Below, piece by piece: positions 47,549 to 56,860 of a stretch of 64,000 bases of DNA (positions are counted from its first letter, which is position 1; the number at the start of each line of letters is the position of its first letter). Source of the stretch: DASPWW01 sp963756745 (GTDB taxonomy: Bacteria > Actinomycetota > Thermoleophilia > Solirubrobacterales > 70-9); assembly GCA_963756745.1 (NCBI GenBank), contig CAVWOU010000006.1:62001-126000 (forward strand), given 5' to 3'. A model generated the notes under the pieces. It saw nothing but the letters and a program-made list of their open reading frames with translations, was not told the DNA's origin and did no database searches. The position numbers were made by a program, and so were the translations under genes.

Positions 47549-49246
47549 ATGACCCGCCAATCGACGTACTACCTCCCGACCCTCAGGGAGCCTCCGGCCG
47601 ACGCCGAGGCGACCTCGCACAAGCTGATGGTCCGCGCCGGGCTGATCCGCCAGCTCGCCGCCGGGCTGTGGACCTACCTCCCGGCCGGGTGGCGGGTCGA
47701 GCGCAAGGTGGAGGGAATCATCCGCGAGGAGATGGACGCGATCGGCGCCCACGAGATGCTGATGCCGGTGCTCCAGCCGGCGGAGATCTGGCGCGAGTCG
47801 GGGCGATACGAGATTCCCGAGCTGTTCAAGCTCGAGGACCGCAAGCACGCGGAGCTCGTCCTCGCGATGACCCACGAGGAGAGCATGACCGACCAGGTGG
47901 GGAAGGAGGTCCGGTCGTACCGCGAGCTACCGCTGATCCTGTACCACATCCAGACCAAGGAGCGCGACGAGCCGCGCCCCCGTGCGGGCGTGCTGCGAAC
48001 CCGCGAGTTCACGATGAAGGACGCCTACAGCCTCGACCGCGACGAGGCGGGCCTCGAGGAGAGCTACCGGCGCCACATCGGCGCCTACGACAGGATGCTC
48101 GACCGTTGCGATCTGCGGTGGTACCGGGTCGAGTCGGACGTGGGGATGATGGGGGGGCTGGGGGCGCACGAGTACATGGCCCCGTGCGAGGCCGGCGAGA
48201 ACGAGGTCGCGATCGCCCCCGACTACGCCGCCAACGTCGAGATCGCCACCGCCGAGCCCCGGCACGTGGACCTGCCGCCGCGGCGCGAGGAGCCGACCGA
48301 GGTGCCGACGCCGGGGCTGACGACCGTCGAGGAGGCCTCGAGGGCGCTCGGGGTGCCCGCCGCCGCCGCGCTGAAGGCGATTCCCGTGGTCACCGAGGAC
48401 CGCGGGTTCGTCCTCACCCTGGTGCGCGGCGACCATCGCCTGAACGAGATAAAGCTCCGCAACGCGCTCGGAAGCGACTTCCGCCAAGCGCGACCGGAGG
48501 AGATCGAGTCCGAGCTCGGCCCGCCCGGCTTCATCGGCCCTGTCGGCGCTTCGGTCCCGGTGATCAGGGACGCCGCGATCCGCGGCGAGAGCTACTTCGC
48601 CGGCGCCAACCGGCCCGACGCCCACCTGATCGGGGTAGCGCCCGGCCGCGACTTCGCATCCGAGGAGGCCGACATCCGAGCGGTTGAGCCCGGCGACCGC
48701 TCCCCCGCGGGACACCCGATCGAGATCGAGCCCGCGATCGAGATCGCGAACATCTTCAAGCTCGGCACCCGCTACTCCGAGCCGCTCGGAGCGACGTATC
48801 TCGACGAAAGCGGCAGCGAGCGGCCGATCGTGATGGGGAGCTACGGGATCGGGCCCGCCCGGATCGTCGCGGCGGCGATCGAGCAGCGCGCCGACGAGCG
48901 CGGAATCGTGTGGCCGCGCTCGATCGCACCGTGGCAGATCCACCTCACGGCGCTCGGCAGGGCGGGCGACGACACCGTGGCCGCGGCCGAGACCCTGTAC
49001 GAGGATCTGCGCGATGCCGGAGCCGAGGTGCTGTTCGACGACCGCGACGCGGGCACCGGCGAGAAGCTCACCGACGCCGAGCTGATCGGGTGTCCGCTGC
49101 GCCTCACGGTGGGCCCGCGGGGGCTCGCGGAGGGTGTGATCGAGGCTCAGCTCCGCGCCACGGGTGCCGAACACCGCCTCAGCCGCGCGAACGCCGCGGC
49201 CGCCGCGCTCGACCTGCTCGCGCGGGAGGTGCCCGAGCGCGGGTGA
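47549..49246 (+). CDS. proS: Prolyl-tRNA synthetase
   Basis: A class II synthetase of bacterial type with editing domain, 565 residues. The N-terminal catalytic part has GLWTYLPAGWRVERKVEGII, EMLMPVLQPAEIWRESGRY, AMTHEESMTDQVGKEVRSYR and LRTREFTMKDAYSLD. The INS editing domain spans about 240-390 (GVPAAAALKAIPVV, VRGDHRLNEIKLRNALG). Then come motif 3 (MGSYGIGPARIVAAAIEQ) and an anticodon-binding domain. It overlaps the next gene by four bases. Confidence 0.97.
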   Translation: MTRQSTYYLPTLREPPADAEATSHKLMVRAGLIRQLAAGLWTYLPAGWRVERKVEGIIREEMDAIGAHEMLMPVLQPAEIWRESGRYEIPELFKLEDRKHAELVLAMTHEESMTDQVGKEVRSYRELPLILYHIQTKERDEPRPRAGVLRTREFTMKDAYSLDRDEAGLEESYRRHIGAYDRMLDRCDLRWYRVESDVGMMGGLGAHEYMAPCEAGENEVAIAPDYAANVEIATAEPRHVDLPPRREEPTEVPTPGLTTVEEASRALGVPAAAALKAIPVVTEDRGFVLTLVRGDHRLNEIKLRNALGSDFRQARPEEIESELGPPGFIGPVGASVPVIRDAAIRGESYFAGANRPDAHLIGVAPGRDFASEEADIRAVEPGDRSPAGHPIEIEPAIEIANIFKLGTRYSEPLGATYLDESGSERPIVMGSYGIGPARIVAAAIEQRADERGIVWPRSIAPWQIHLTALGRAGDDTVAAAETLYEDLRDAGAEVLFDDRDAGTGEKLTDAELIGCPLRLTVGPRGLAEGVIEAQLRATGAEHRLSRANAAAAALDLLAREVPERG

Positions 49247-49887
49247 ACGGACTGCGGACACCGACCGGAGGGCGCTCGCGTCGCCTCACCAAGGGGCGGC
49301 TTGTCGGGCTCGACCGCTCCGGGCCCGAGCCGCCCGCGACACGGCGCGGCCAGCCGCTGCGCCCGCTGACGATCCCGAACCTGATCGGGTACGCGCGGCT
49401 CGCCGCGATCCCGGTGTTCCTCTACCTGGCGTTCGAGTCCGGCGACGGCCGCAGCGCGGCGGCAGCGATCCTGTACGCGCTGATCGCGGGAGGCGACTAC
49501 CTCGACGGTCTGGTCGCGCGGGCGACAGGTCAGTACAGCCGCATGGGAGCGATTCTCGATCCGGTCGTCGACCGGGTGACGATTCTGTCCGGGGTGATCG
49601 TGTGCTGGCACTTCGAGCTCCTGCCCAGGTGGGCCCTCGCGGCGTTGATCGCGCGCGAGCTCGTGACCGTGGTCGCGGCCGAGATCGGCCTGCGGCGGGG
49701 GATGGACGTCGAGGTCAACTGGCTCGGCCGGATCGGCGTGTGGGTGGCGATGACGGCGATCTTCCTCGCGCTCGCGGTCGACACCTGGGTAGCGACGGCG
49801 CTGCTGTTCGTCGGGCTCACGGCGCTGATACTCGCGACGGTCCTCTACCTGCGCTCGGGTCTGGGGCCGAGGCCCTCGACGCGCTGA
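49243..49887 (+). CDS. CDP-alcohol phosphatidyltransferase (PgsA-like)
   Basis: A 214-residue membrane enzyme. The catalytic signature D-x2-DG-x2-AR-x8-G-x3-D-x3-D is present: GGDYLDGLVARATGQYSR followed by MGAILDPVVDR. Upstream is IPNLIGYARLAAIPVFLYLA and downstream several membrane helices. It would make phosphatidylglycerol phosphate or a related phospholipid from CDP-diacylglycerol. The N-terminal 45 residues are basic and nonconserved. It starts with GTG at 49243, overlapping proS (GTGA). Confidence 0.9.
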   Translation: MNGLRTPTGGRSRRLTKGRLVGLDRSGPEPPATRRGQPLRPLTIPNLIGYARLAAIPVFLYLAFESGDGRSAAAAILYALIAGGDYLDGLVARATGQYSRMGAILDPVVDRVTILSGVIVCWHFELLPRWALAALIARELVTVVAAEIGLRRGMDVEVNWLGRIGVWVAMTAIFLALAVDTWVATALLFVGLTALILATVLYLRSGLGPRPSTR

Positions 49888-49956
49888 CGCCCGACACCCG
49901 GCCGAGGCAGAGGATTCGTCCGGAGTGGTCAATCGCGCCCAACCTTCAACCTCTAG

Positions 49957-49984
49957 TTGACCCTTGGCCCGCCGCGCATATAAT
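49957..49984 (+). promoter_or_regulatory. Near-consensus promoter of the FHA-MerR operon
   Basis: TTGACC (49957-49962) and TATAAT (49979-49984) are 16 bases apart, about 50 bases upstream of the FHA gene. This is the best match to a sigma-70 consensus promoter I found in the window. Confidence 0.8.
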
Positions 49985-50034
49985 CGATTCGCGGTGGAGG
50001 ACACGTTCCCGGACACTGACGAGGCGCGATAGCG

Positions 50035-50505
50035 ATGGCCCTGCACTGCCCGGAGTGCGGGTTCGTCAATCCCGAGGGAGCGAACTACTGCCAGAAGTGC
50101 GGCGCCTATCTCGCGCGCCAGGAGGGCGAGGAGGAGCCCACGACGATGACGTACAAGGTCGACGAGACGGGCGAGTATCAACCCGTCGACATCGACGAGG
50201 TCGTCGAGGAGGCGGGCGCCGCGCTCGTGATCCGCTCCGGCGGGGGTCGCTCGGGCGAGAGCTTCACCGTTGAAGGGGATCGGGTCGGCATCGGACGCAG
50301 CCCCGACGCCGAGGTCTTCCTCGACGACGTCACCGTCTCACGCAACCACGCACTGATCGTGCGGCGCAAGGATGGCCTCTACATCGACGACCTCGGATCG
50401 TTGAACGGCACCTATGTCAACCGCCGCCGGATCGAGTCCCACAAGCTCGAGGACGCAGACGAGATCCAGATCGGCAAGTACAAACTCAGCTACCTGGAGC
50501 GCTGA
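50035..50505 (+). CDS. FHA-domain protein with N-terminal zinc ribbon, GarA-like
   Basis: A 156-residue protein. Residues 4-25 carry two CxxC pairs (HCPECGFVNPEG, YCQKCGAYLA), a zinc ribbon. A threonine-rich phosphorylation-type segment EEEPTTMTYKVDETGEY follows, resembling the TT motif of GarA/OdhI. The FHA domain starts near residue 63 with DRVGIGRSPDAEVFLDDVTV, SRNHALIVRR and GSLNGTYVNRRRI, the phosphothreonine-binding loops. In mycobacteria GarA switches between inhibiting 2-oxoglutarate metabolism and self-binding after PknB/PknG phosphorylation. A zinc ribbon is also seen in some relatives. Confidence 0.88.
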   Translation: MALHCPECGFVNPEGANYCQKCGAYLARQEGEEEPTTMTYKVDETGEYQPVDIDEVVEEAGAALVIRSGGGRSGESFTVEGDRVGIGRSPDAEVFLDDVTVSRNHALIVRRKDGLYIDDLGSLNGTYVNRRRIESHKLEDADEIQIGKYKLSYLER

Positions 50506-50506
50506 C

Positions 50507-51268
50507 GTGGGGGTCGCGTCGCGGACATCCACAGGAGCGCCCGAGGACGGCGCCCAGGAGCGCAAGCGATCCGGCTCGCGTCCCCGCAAGGCGCTGACGA
50601 TTGGCGCCGTGTGCAAGATCCTCAGCCAGGAGTTCGAGGACATCTCGATCTCCAAGATCCGCTACCTCGAGGACCAGAAGCTGCTATCGCCGCGGCGCAC
50701 CCAGGGCGGCTACCGCCTCTACAGCCAGGCCGACGTGCAGAGGCTGCGCACGATCCTGCGGATGCAGCGCGACGAGTTCCTTCCGCTCAGGGTGATCCGC
50801 CAGGAGCTGGCGGTGCGTGGCGAGCCCGAGGGTTCGAAGCGCCGTGCCTCGCCGGGCCCGCACCGGCGCGCGGTGACCGTCGACACACCCGCGGCGCACT
50901 TCACCGCCGGGGAGGTGGTCGAGCAGACGGGGGTCTCGGAGCAGCTCCTCGACGAGCTCGAGGAGTACGGGATCGTCAGCTCCCAGCGCCGCGACGGCCG
51001 CTCCACGTACGACGAGACCGACCTCGAGATCGTGCGCGCCGCGGGCGAGCTGGGGCACTACGGCGTCGCCGGCCGCAATCTGAAGCTGTTCCGGACCTCT
51101 GCCGATCGTGAGGCCGCGCTGCTGCAGCAGCTGCTCGGGCCGGCGCTGCGCTCCAACAGCCAGGCGCGCCGCAAGGAGGCGATCGAGAACCTCGAGAGCC
51201 TCGCCGCCGTCTGCACGCACCTGCACCATCTGCTGCTGGTGCGCGACCTGCGTCATCTAGCCGCGTAG
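50507..51268 (+). CDS. MerR-family regulator, FtsR-like
   Basis: A 253-residue protein with an N-terminal MerR helix-turn-helix (LTIGAVCKILSQEFEDISIS, KIRYLEDQKLLSPRRTQGGY, RLYSQADVQRLRTILRMQ). A second HTH-like module follows (FTAGEVVEQTGVSEQLLDEL, STYDETDLEIVRAAGEL). The garA-merR order matches mycobacterial Rv1827-Rv1828 and corynebacterial FtsR, which activates ftsZ. The GTG at 50507 lies one base after the FHA stop codon, so translation is coupled. No effector-binding cysteines are seen. Confidence 0.88.
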   Translation: MGVASRTSTGAPEDGAQERKRSGSRPRKALTIGAVCKILSQEFEDISISKIRYLEDQKLLSPRRTQGGYRLYSQADVQRLRTILRMQRDEFLPLRVIRQELAVRGEPEGSKRRASPGPHRRAVTVDTPAAHFTAGEVVEQTGVSEQLLDELEEYGIVSSQRRDGRSTYDETDLEIVRAAGELGHYGVAGRNLKLFRTSADREAALLQQLLGPALRSNSQARRKEAIENLESLAAVCTHLHHLLLVRDLRHLAA

Positions 51269-51273
51269 CGACC

Positions 51274-51744
51274 GTGCCCGCGGTCTCGCGGCGGCGAACG
51301 ATCGACGCGCCGGTCGAGGTCGTGTGGGCAACCGTGTCCGACCCCAACCACCTGCCGCGCTGGTGGCCGCGGGTAACGAGGGTCGAGAACGTGCAGGGCT
51401 CCCCGGGGGCGAAGCGGACGCGCTGGACCACGCTCCTCGGCACCGAGGCGGGGCGCGCTGTGCGAGCAGACTTCCGCTGCGTGAGCGCCGCCGTGAACGA
51501 GCGCTACGTGTGGGAGCAGGAGATCGCCGACACGCCGTTCGAGCGCATCCTGAAGCGAGCGGAGACGGAGGTCCGCATGCACGCGGCCGGGGCGGGCACC
51601 GAGATCACGATCGCCACCAGCCAATCGCTGCGCGGGCTCTCGCGGCTGGGCGCGCCGTGGATGCGGCGGGCGACCGCAAGGACGCTCAGCGACGCGCTGC
51701 ACGGCCTGGAGAACGCCCTTGTCGGCGTGGAGCCGCGCTCGTGA
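51274..51744 (+). CDS. SRPBCC-fold polyketide cyclase/dehydrase-like protein
   Basis: A 156-residue START/Bet v1-like protein: RRTIDAPVEVVWATVSDPNH at the N-terminus with W-W-P-R-V, a central beta sheet, and a long C-terminal helix (MRRATARTLSDALHGLENAL). It probably binds a hydrophobic ligand; the ligand is unknown. The GTG start at 51274 follows the merR gene closely, and it overlaps the FAD oxidase gene by GTGA. Confidence 0.8.
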   Translation: MPAVSRRRTIDAPVEVVWATVSDPNHLPRWWPRVTRVENVQGSPGAKRTRWTTLLGTEAGRAVRADFRCVSAAVNERYVWEQEIADTPFERILKRAETEVRMHAAGAGTEITIATSQSLRGLSRLGAPWMRRATARTLSDALHGLENALVGVEPRS

Positions 51745-53351
51745 CCGACACGAAGTGGTGGGGGTGGGGCGAGGCCGGGCGGCGCGCGACGCTGGGGCCA
51801 GGGGCGCTCGAGATGCTCACGGAGCTGCTGGGGCCGCCGCGCCGGAGCGCGCCGGTCGCGCTCGACGAGGTGCGGCTCGCCGACCCTGCGCCGCTCCCCG
51901 ACTCGATTCGCGACGTGGTGGGAGCCGATCACGTGTTGACGGAACGCGAGGATCGGGTTCGGCACGCGGCGGGGAAGAGCTATCCCGACCTGATCCGCCT
52001 GCGCAGCGGTGAGATCGAAGACGCGCCCGACGCCGTCGTCGAGCCGGCCGGCCACGATGAGGTCGTCGCCGTCCTCGACGCCTGCACACGCGAGAGAGTG
52101 GCGGTGGTCCCGTTCGGCGGCGGGACGAGCGTCGTCGGCGGCGTCGATCCCGTTCGAGGGTCGTTCGAGCGCGTGATCTCGCTCGATCTCGGGCGCATGC
52201 GCTCCGTCGACGTGGACCGCCGCTCGCTCACGGCGCGGCTCGGGCCGGGCCTGCTCGGCCCCGACGCGGAGCGTGCGCTCGGGGCGGCTGGGGTGACGCT
52301 CGGGCACTTCCCGCAGTCGTTCGAGCACGCGACGATCGGCGGCTTCGCCGCGACGCGCTCGGCGGGGCAGGCGTCGAGCGGATATGGGCGCTTCGATCGC
52401 ATGGTCACGGCCGTGCGGCTCGCGGCGCCCGCGGGTGAGCTGCGCACGATCGAGACTCCCCACAGCGCGGCCGGGCCCGCGCTGCGCGAGCTGGTGGTCG
52501 GCTCCGAGGGGGTGCTCGGGGCGATCACCGAGGTGACCGCGTGTGTGAGGCCGAGCCCCGAGGAGCGCCGCTACGAAGCCTGGATAGCGCCGGACTTCGC
52601 CTCCGGAGTCGAGATCGTCCGCGAGCTCGCGCAGCAGCGCATGCTCCCCGACGTGATCCGGCTCTCGGATCGCAACGAGACCCGGGTGTCGCTCGCGCTG
52701 TCGGGGACGGGGGCTGCCGCCAGGCGCATGCTCGACGGCTATCTGCGGCTCCGTGGTCGCGCGCGCGGATGCATCCTGATCACCGGGTGGGAGGGGACCA
52801 GGGAGGAGGTCGCGCTGCGGCGCGCGCTCGCCAAGCGGCTGCTGCGCTCCGGGGGGGCGATCGCGCTGGGCGACCGACCCGGGCGATCGTGGTTAAAGGG
52901 GCGCTTCGAGGGCCCCTACCTCCGCGACGAGCTGCTCGACCTCTCGTACATGGTCGAGACGCTCGAGACTGCTCACACCTGGACGCGGCTCGGCGAGCTG
53001 TACCACGCTGTGTGTGGCGCGATCCGGGACGCACTCGATGCGCAGGAGACGCCTGGCCTGGTCTTCGCCCACGTGTCGCACGCGTATCCCGACGGCGCGT
53101 CGCTCTACTTCACGCTCCTCGCCGCGCAGCGGGTGGGGCATGAGCTCGAGCAGTGGCGGGCGGTGAAGCGCGCGGCGTCGGAGACGATCGTGCGCACCGG
53201 CGGCACGATCACGCACCACCACGCGATCGGCCGCGACCACCTCCCCTACGTCCGAGACGAGATCGGCGAGCTCGGCGTCGAGGCGATCGCCGCGGTCAAG
53301 GCCCGACTCGACCCCGCCGGGATCATGAACCCGGGGAAGCTCGTGGGCTAA
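51741..53351 (+). CDS. FAD-linked oxidase, alkyldihydroxyacetone-phosphate synthase-like
   Basis: A 536-residue VAO/PCMH-type flavoprotein. The FAD-binding domain has AVVEPAGHDEVVAVLDACTR, VVPFGGGTSVVGGVD (pyrophosphate loop), GHFPQSFEHATIGGFAATRS and LVVGSEGVLGAITEVTACVR. The C-terminal cap has FAHVSHAYPDGASLYFTLL and the active-site-like HHHAIGRDHLPY with LDPAGIMNPGKL at the end. The overall pattern is that of AGPS/alkyl-DHAP synthases or related lactate-type oxidases; an ether-lipid role is inference. Confidence 0.87.
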   Translation: MTDTKWWGWGEAGRRATLGPGALEMLTELLGPPRRSAPVALDEVRLADPAPLPDSIRDVVGADHVLTEREDRVRHAAGKSYPDLIRLRSGEIEDAPDAVVEPAGHDEVVAVLDACTRERVAVVPFGGGTSVVGGVDPVRGSFERVISLDLGRMRSVDVDRRSLTARLGPGLLGPDAERALGAAGVTLGHFPQSFEHATIGGFAATRSAGQASSGYGRFDRMVTAVRLAAPAGELRTIETPHSAAGPALRELVVGSEGVLGAITEVTACVRPSPEERRYEAWIAPDFASGVEIVRELAQQRMLPDVIRLSDRNETRVSLALSGTGAAARRMLDGYLRLRGRARGCILITGWEGTREEVALRRALAKRLLRSGGAIALGDRPGRSWLKGRFEGPYLRDELLDLSYMVETLETAHTWTRLGELYHAVCGAIRDALDAQETPGLVFAHVSHAYPDGASLYFTLLAAQRVGHELEQWRAVKRAASETIVRTGGTITHHHAIGRDHLPYVRDEIGELGVEAIAAVKARLDPAGIMNPGKLVG

Positions 53352-54325
53352 CCGCCGCCCTGGTTGCCGCCGCTCTGGCTACCCGAACGCTGCTCGGCGG
53401 GAATGCTCCCCCGGAGCACGCTGTCGCCCGTGTAGGGGACGACGGGGCGCTGTGCCCGCGCGGCCTTCTGCGCCTCGCGCTGCAGCGTTCGAAGCGGACT
53501 CACCGCGAGGTCGATGAAGCGGGAGCGCGTCGCGACCTCGACCGCGATCGCGTTCGGTATCGGGTAGCGATCGTCGACGGTCCCGTTGGGGCTCACCTGG
53601 ACGACCGTGAACGGGTAGCCGAGCTTCGAGTTGAGCAGGAACCACAGCACGTAGCCCTGGCCCTGCGGCGGGGAGGCCTCGATTCCGGTCGCGCTCAGGT
53701 CGACGAACGGCTGGTCCGCGGAGGCGTTTCCGATCACGACCTCGCCGCTCCCGCTCTCGCCCCGCAGCGGGATCCGCGCCAGCACCTGCTCGCCGGTGGT
53801 CGTCGTATCGGCAACGGCCGAGGTTGAGCCCGTCTCGCCATCGCCGTCCCCCGAGCCTCCGAACACCCCCGCGATCGCCAGGACCGCCGCTATCACGAGC
53901 ACCGCCGACGCGGCCAACGCCACGATGACCTGCTGCTGGCGCCGGGACAGGCCTCCACCTTCTCGGCGCGGAGCGGCCGGCTTCTTGCGGCGCTCGCGCG
54001 GCGCGGGCAGCTGCGGAAGCGTGGCCTCCGGGGCGACTTCGCGCAGCCGCTCGACCAGCTCCGAGGCGAGCTTGGCGGACTCGGGATCGGCCTGGAGATG
54101 GCGCACGGCGTCCGCGCGGCCAATCGGATCGGCCTGGCCGAGCAGATAGTCCGTGAGCCCGACCTCGGCGTCGGGATCGGTTCCTCCAAGCTCGGCGAGC
54201 GCGGTGCGGGCACGCGAGCGGATCTCCTCGACGCCGACGCCGAGCACCCCCGCGAGGTCGTCGTAGCTCTGTCCACGCTCGAGGATGAGCTGGAGCATCG
54301 CCCGCTGGTCGTCGGTCAGTGGCAT
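53348..54325 (-). CDS. Sigma-4-like HTH protein with membrane helix and extracytoplasmic domain
   Basis: A 325-residue protein with an unusual layout. Residues 1-46 (LQLILERGQSYDDLAGVLGV, GVEEIRSRARTALAEL) look like sigma-factor region 4 or a related HTH. A helical segment with LLGQADPIGRADAVRHLQAD resembles the cytoplasmic part of anti-sigma proteins. It is followed by a membrane helix (VIVALAASAVLVIAAVLAIA) and an extracytoplasmic beta domain ending in a Gln/Gly/Ser tail. It may be a membrane-bound transcription regulator. Its stop overlaps that of the convergent FAD oxidase gene. Confidence 0.75.
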   Translation of the reverse strand: MPLTDDQRAMLQLILERGQSYDDLAGVLGVGVEEIRSRARTALAELGGTDPDAEVGLTDYLLGQADPIGRADAVRHLQADPESAKLASELVERLREVAPEATLPQLPAPRERRKKPAAPRREGGGLSRRQQQVIVALAASAVLVIAAVLAIAGVFGGSGDGDGETGSTSAVADTTTTGEQVLARIPLRGESGSGEVVIGNASADQPFVDLSATGIEASPPQGQGYVLWFLLNSKLGYPFTVVQVSPNGTVDDRYPIPNAIAVEVATRSRFIDLAVSPLRTLQREAQKAARAQRPVVPYTGDSVLRGSIPAEQRSGSQSGGNQGGG

Positions 54326-54406
54326 GCCGGAAGCCTACGGACTCGCTCGTTGCCGAGATGTCGGTACCCGCGGGGCGGTACGTCCCGGTCATTTATCGTG
54401 GCTCGC

Positions 54407-56446
54407 ATGTCGGGCAGGCTCGCCGCCGTGGCGCTCGAGCGGCCACGCGCGATGCTGATCGGAACGCTCGTGGCGCTCGCCCTGGCGGCAGTGCTCGCGT
54501 CTGCCACGGTGGCCCGACTCCCGCTGACGCCGCAGCGTGCCTCCGGGTCGGCAAGCGACCGCGCGGCGGACGGGCTTCGCGCCGCGCTTGGAAGCGAGGC
54601 GGATCCGGGAATGGTGATCGTGACCAAAGGGCGAGACCCGGTCGAGTCGGGCGTGTACGAGGTCGCACTCGACGTGATCTCGTCCGCGGTCGAGGCGAAC
54701 CCCGACGTCGCCGAGGTGCGCCGCGGGCCGGTCGCGCGCGACGGGCGAACGACGGCGCTCCAGGTCTACTTCACGGACGACGACGCCGCGACACAGCAGC
54801 GCGCCGCCGCGGAGCTCCGGGAGGAGCTCGATCCGGGACCGCTCGACATCCAGGTCGGCGGGGAGGCCGCGGTTCTGCGCGACGCCCGGGATGGGTTGTG
54901 GGGCGAGCTCGGCGTGCTCGAGCTGCTCGCGCTGCCCTTGTTCGTGTTGGGGCTCGTGTTCGCGTTCGGGGTCCGGCTGGCCGCCGGGCCGGTCCTGGCG
55001 GCGGCGATCGGGGGGCTCGGAAGCGTCGGGCTGATGGGTCTTGCTGGGGCGCCTCTGTCGGCGCTGGGAATCGCTCCGGCGGCCGTGATCGCGCTCGTCG
55101 TCGGGATCGAGGCCTGCTCCGCGCTGTCCGGACGCTATCGGGACGAGGCCGCGGCGCACGGAGCAGGGGAGACCGCGCTTCGCGCGACGATCGAGGCCGC
55201 TGGCCGCTCGGTCGCGATCGCATCGTTCGCCGCCGCCGGGGTCGCGGGTTCGGTGGCGGCGATCCCCGTTCCGGACGCTCGCTCGGCGGCGCTCGGAGGC
55301 GCGCTCGCCGCTCTGCTGTCCGGCGGCGCGGCGTTGGCCGCGATGCCGAGCCTCCTCGTGCTCGCCACACCGTCCCGGGTCACGGCCAGCACGGGCAGCG
55401 AGGAGGTGGGGGAGGGACAGAGGCGGTTCTGGTACCGGCTCGAATCGAAGCTCACGGCCCACCGGGCGATCGCCGCCGCGCTGGTGGTGCTGCCGGTCGC
55501 CGCGCTGATCGCCGCCGCGGCGCCCGGGCTTCGCGCGGAGACGGTCCCCATCGACGCGGCGGGGCTTCCCGACGGCGCCGAGAGCCGTGAGGCCGAGGCT
55601 CGCGTCGTGTCCGAGCTCGGCGCGATCACCACGGCGCCCGTGCTGGTGCCCGGCGACTCGGTCGCGGACGCGGAGCTGCGCGACCTCCGACGGCGGCTCG
55701 CGCGGCTCGCGGGCGTGGCGGGCGCGGAAGGCCCCGACGCGACCGGATCGAACGTCTCGCTGGTCACCGCCGGGGCCGATGCCGGTCCGGGGTCGCTCGG
55801 CGCGAGAGGCGTCGTCGAGCGGATTCGCGCGTCCGCGGCACCGCTCTCCGACACGGTCGGGGGGCGCGACGCGGAAGCGCTCGACGCCGATCGCGAGCTG
55901 CCCGGACACATCGCGATCGCGGCCTCGGTCGCGGTGCTGTTCCTCGCGCTGCTTCTGTTCGGCGTCGTCCGCTGGCGCTCACCCGGCGCCTGGAGCCCCG
56001 CTCTTCAAGCCGTTCCGCTGGCGCTGGCATCGCTGCTCCCCGCCGCGGCCGCCACGGGTTTGACCGTGCTCGTGTTCCAGGACGGACGCCTGACCGGGCT
56101 GCTCGGCTACTCGTCCCAGGGAGGACCGGTGCTCGCGGGCTTGATCGCGGCGGTCTGCGCGCTCGCCGCGATCGGAGCGGCGCGAACCGTGCACTACGCC
56201 ACCGCACTCGCCGAGGAGCGGGGTGTCGGGTTTCGCGCCCGCGCAATCGTCCCGCTGGCGGGGTCGCGGACGCTCCCGGGGGCGGCGGCCGCGACGATCG
56301 TCGGCGCGGCCACGACGCTCGTGCTGGCCGGCGCGGGGCTCGTCGCCGCGAAGCAGTTCGGCACCGCGGTCGCGGTGGGCCTGATCCTCGACCTCGTTCT
56401 GGTGCGGGCGTTGCTCGCCCCGGCCCTCGCGCGCCTGTCTCAATAG
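54407..56446 (+). CDS. MMPL/RND-like membrane protein with degenerate motif
   Basis: A 679-residue protein of RND/MMPL architecture: a membrane helix, a periplasmic loop (about 40-155), a block of helices, a second helix near 355, another periplasmic loop and a final block of helices. The place of the family motif GxDYxLFL-xxRYxE is taken by VVGIEACSALSGRYRDE, lacking the Asp-Tyr proton-relay pair. It may thus not be an active proton-driven pump. MMPL proteins export lipids or other hydrophobic compounds. The ATG at 54407 is chosen; it is divergent from the preceding gene. Confidence 0.8.
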   Translation: MSGRLAAVALERPRAMLIGTLVALALAAVLASATVARLPLTPQRASGSASDRAADGLRAALGSEADPGMVIVTKGRDPVESGVYEVALDVISSAVEANPDVAEVRRGPVARDGRTTALQVYFTDDDAATQQRAAAELREELDPGPLDIQVGGEAAVLRDARDGLWGELGVLELLALPLFVLGLVFAFGVRLAAGPVLAAAIGGLGSVGLMGLAGAPLSALGIAPAAVIALVVGIEACSALSGRYRDEAAAHGAGETALRATIEAAGRSVAIASFAAAGVAGSVAAIPVPDARSAALGGALAALLSGGAALAAMPSLLVLATPSRVTASTGSEEVGEGQRRFWYRLESKLTAHRAIAAALVVLPVAALIAAAAPGLRAETVPIDAAGLPDGAESREAEARVVSELGAITTAPVLVPGDSVADAELRDLRRRLARLAGVAGAEGPDATGSNVSLVTAGADAGPGSLGARGVVERIRASAAPLSDTVGGRDAEALDADRELPGHIAIAASVAVLFLALLLFGVVRWRSPGAWSPALQAVPLALASLLPAAAATGLTVLVFQDGRLTGLLGYSSQGGPVLAGLIAAVCALAAIGAARTVHYATALAEERGVGFRARAIVPLAGSRTLPGAAAATIVGAATTLVLAGAGLVAAKQFGTAVAVGLILDLVLVRALLAPALARLSQ

Positions 56447-56455
56447 GGTGCCCTC

Positions 56456-56860
56456 ATGGCGGCGAGCTCCGACGAAATGCGCGACGCGCTCGGTGAGCTG
56501 ATCGGGGTCGAGCTCCTCGAGTCGAGCGACGATGTCGTGCGCGCGCGCGTCCCGGTCTCCGACCGGATCCTGCAGCCGTACGGGCTTGTCCACGGCGGCG
56601 TTTACCCGGTCGTGGCGGAGATCGTGTGCTCGAGGGCGACCCACGATGCGGTTGTCGGGGACGGGAAGGGAGCGCTCGGACAGTCGAACAGCACCACGTT
56701 CCTGCGCCCGATCTCCGAGGGCTACGTCAATGCCGCCGCACGGGCCCGACATCGCGGGCGGACGTCATGGGTGTGGCAGGTCGAGCTCACGGACGACGAA
56801 GGGCGGCTGTGCGCGCTGACCCAGGTCGTCGTGGCGGTACGCGAGCTACCCGGGAATTAA
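56456..56860 (+). CDS. PaaI-type hotdog thioesterase
   Basis: A 134-residue hotdog-fold acyl-CoA thioesterase. It has RVPVSDRILQPYGLVHGGVY with the HGG motif (catalytic loop), SNSTTFLRPISEGYVNAAAR and a final strand LCALTQVVVAVRE. Relatives hydrolyse aromatic or other acyl-CoAs; the substrate here is unknown. Its stop codon overlaps that of the convergent nadE. Confidence 0.88.
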   Translation: MAASSDEMRDALGELIGVELLESSDDVVRARVPVSDRILQPYGLVHGGVYPVVAEIVCSRATHDAVVGDGKGALGQSNSTTFLRPISEGYVNAAARARHRGRTSWVWQVELTDDEGRLCALTQVVVAVRELPGN

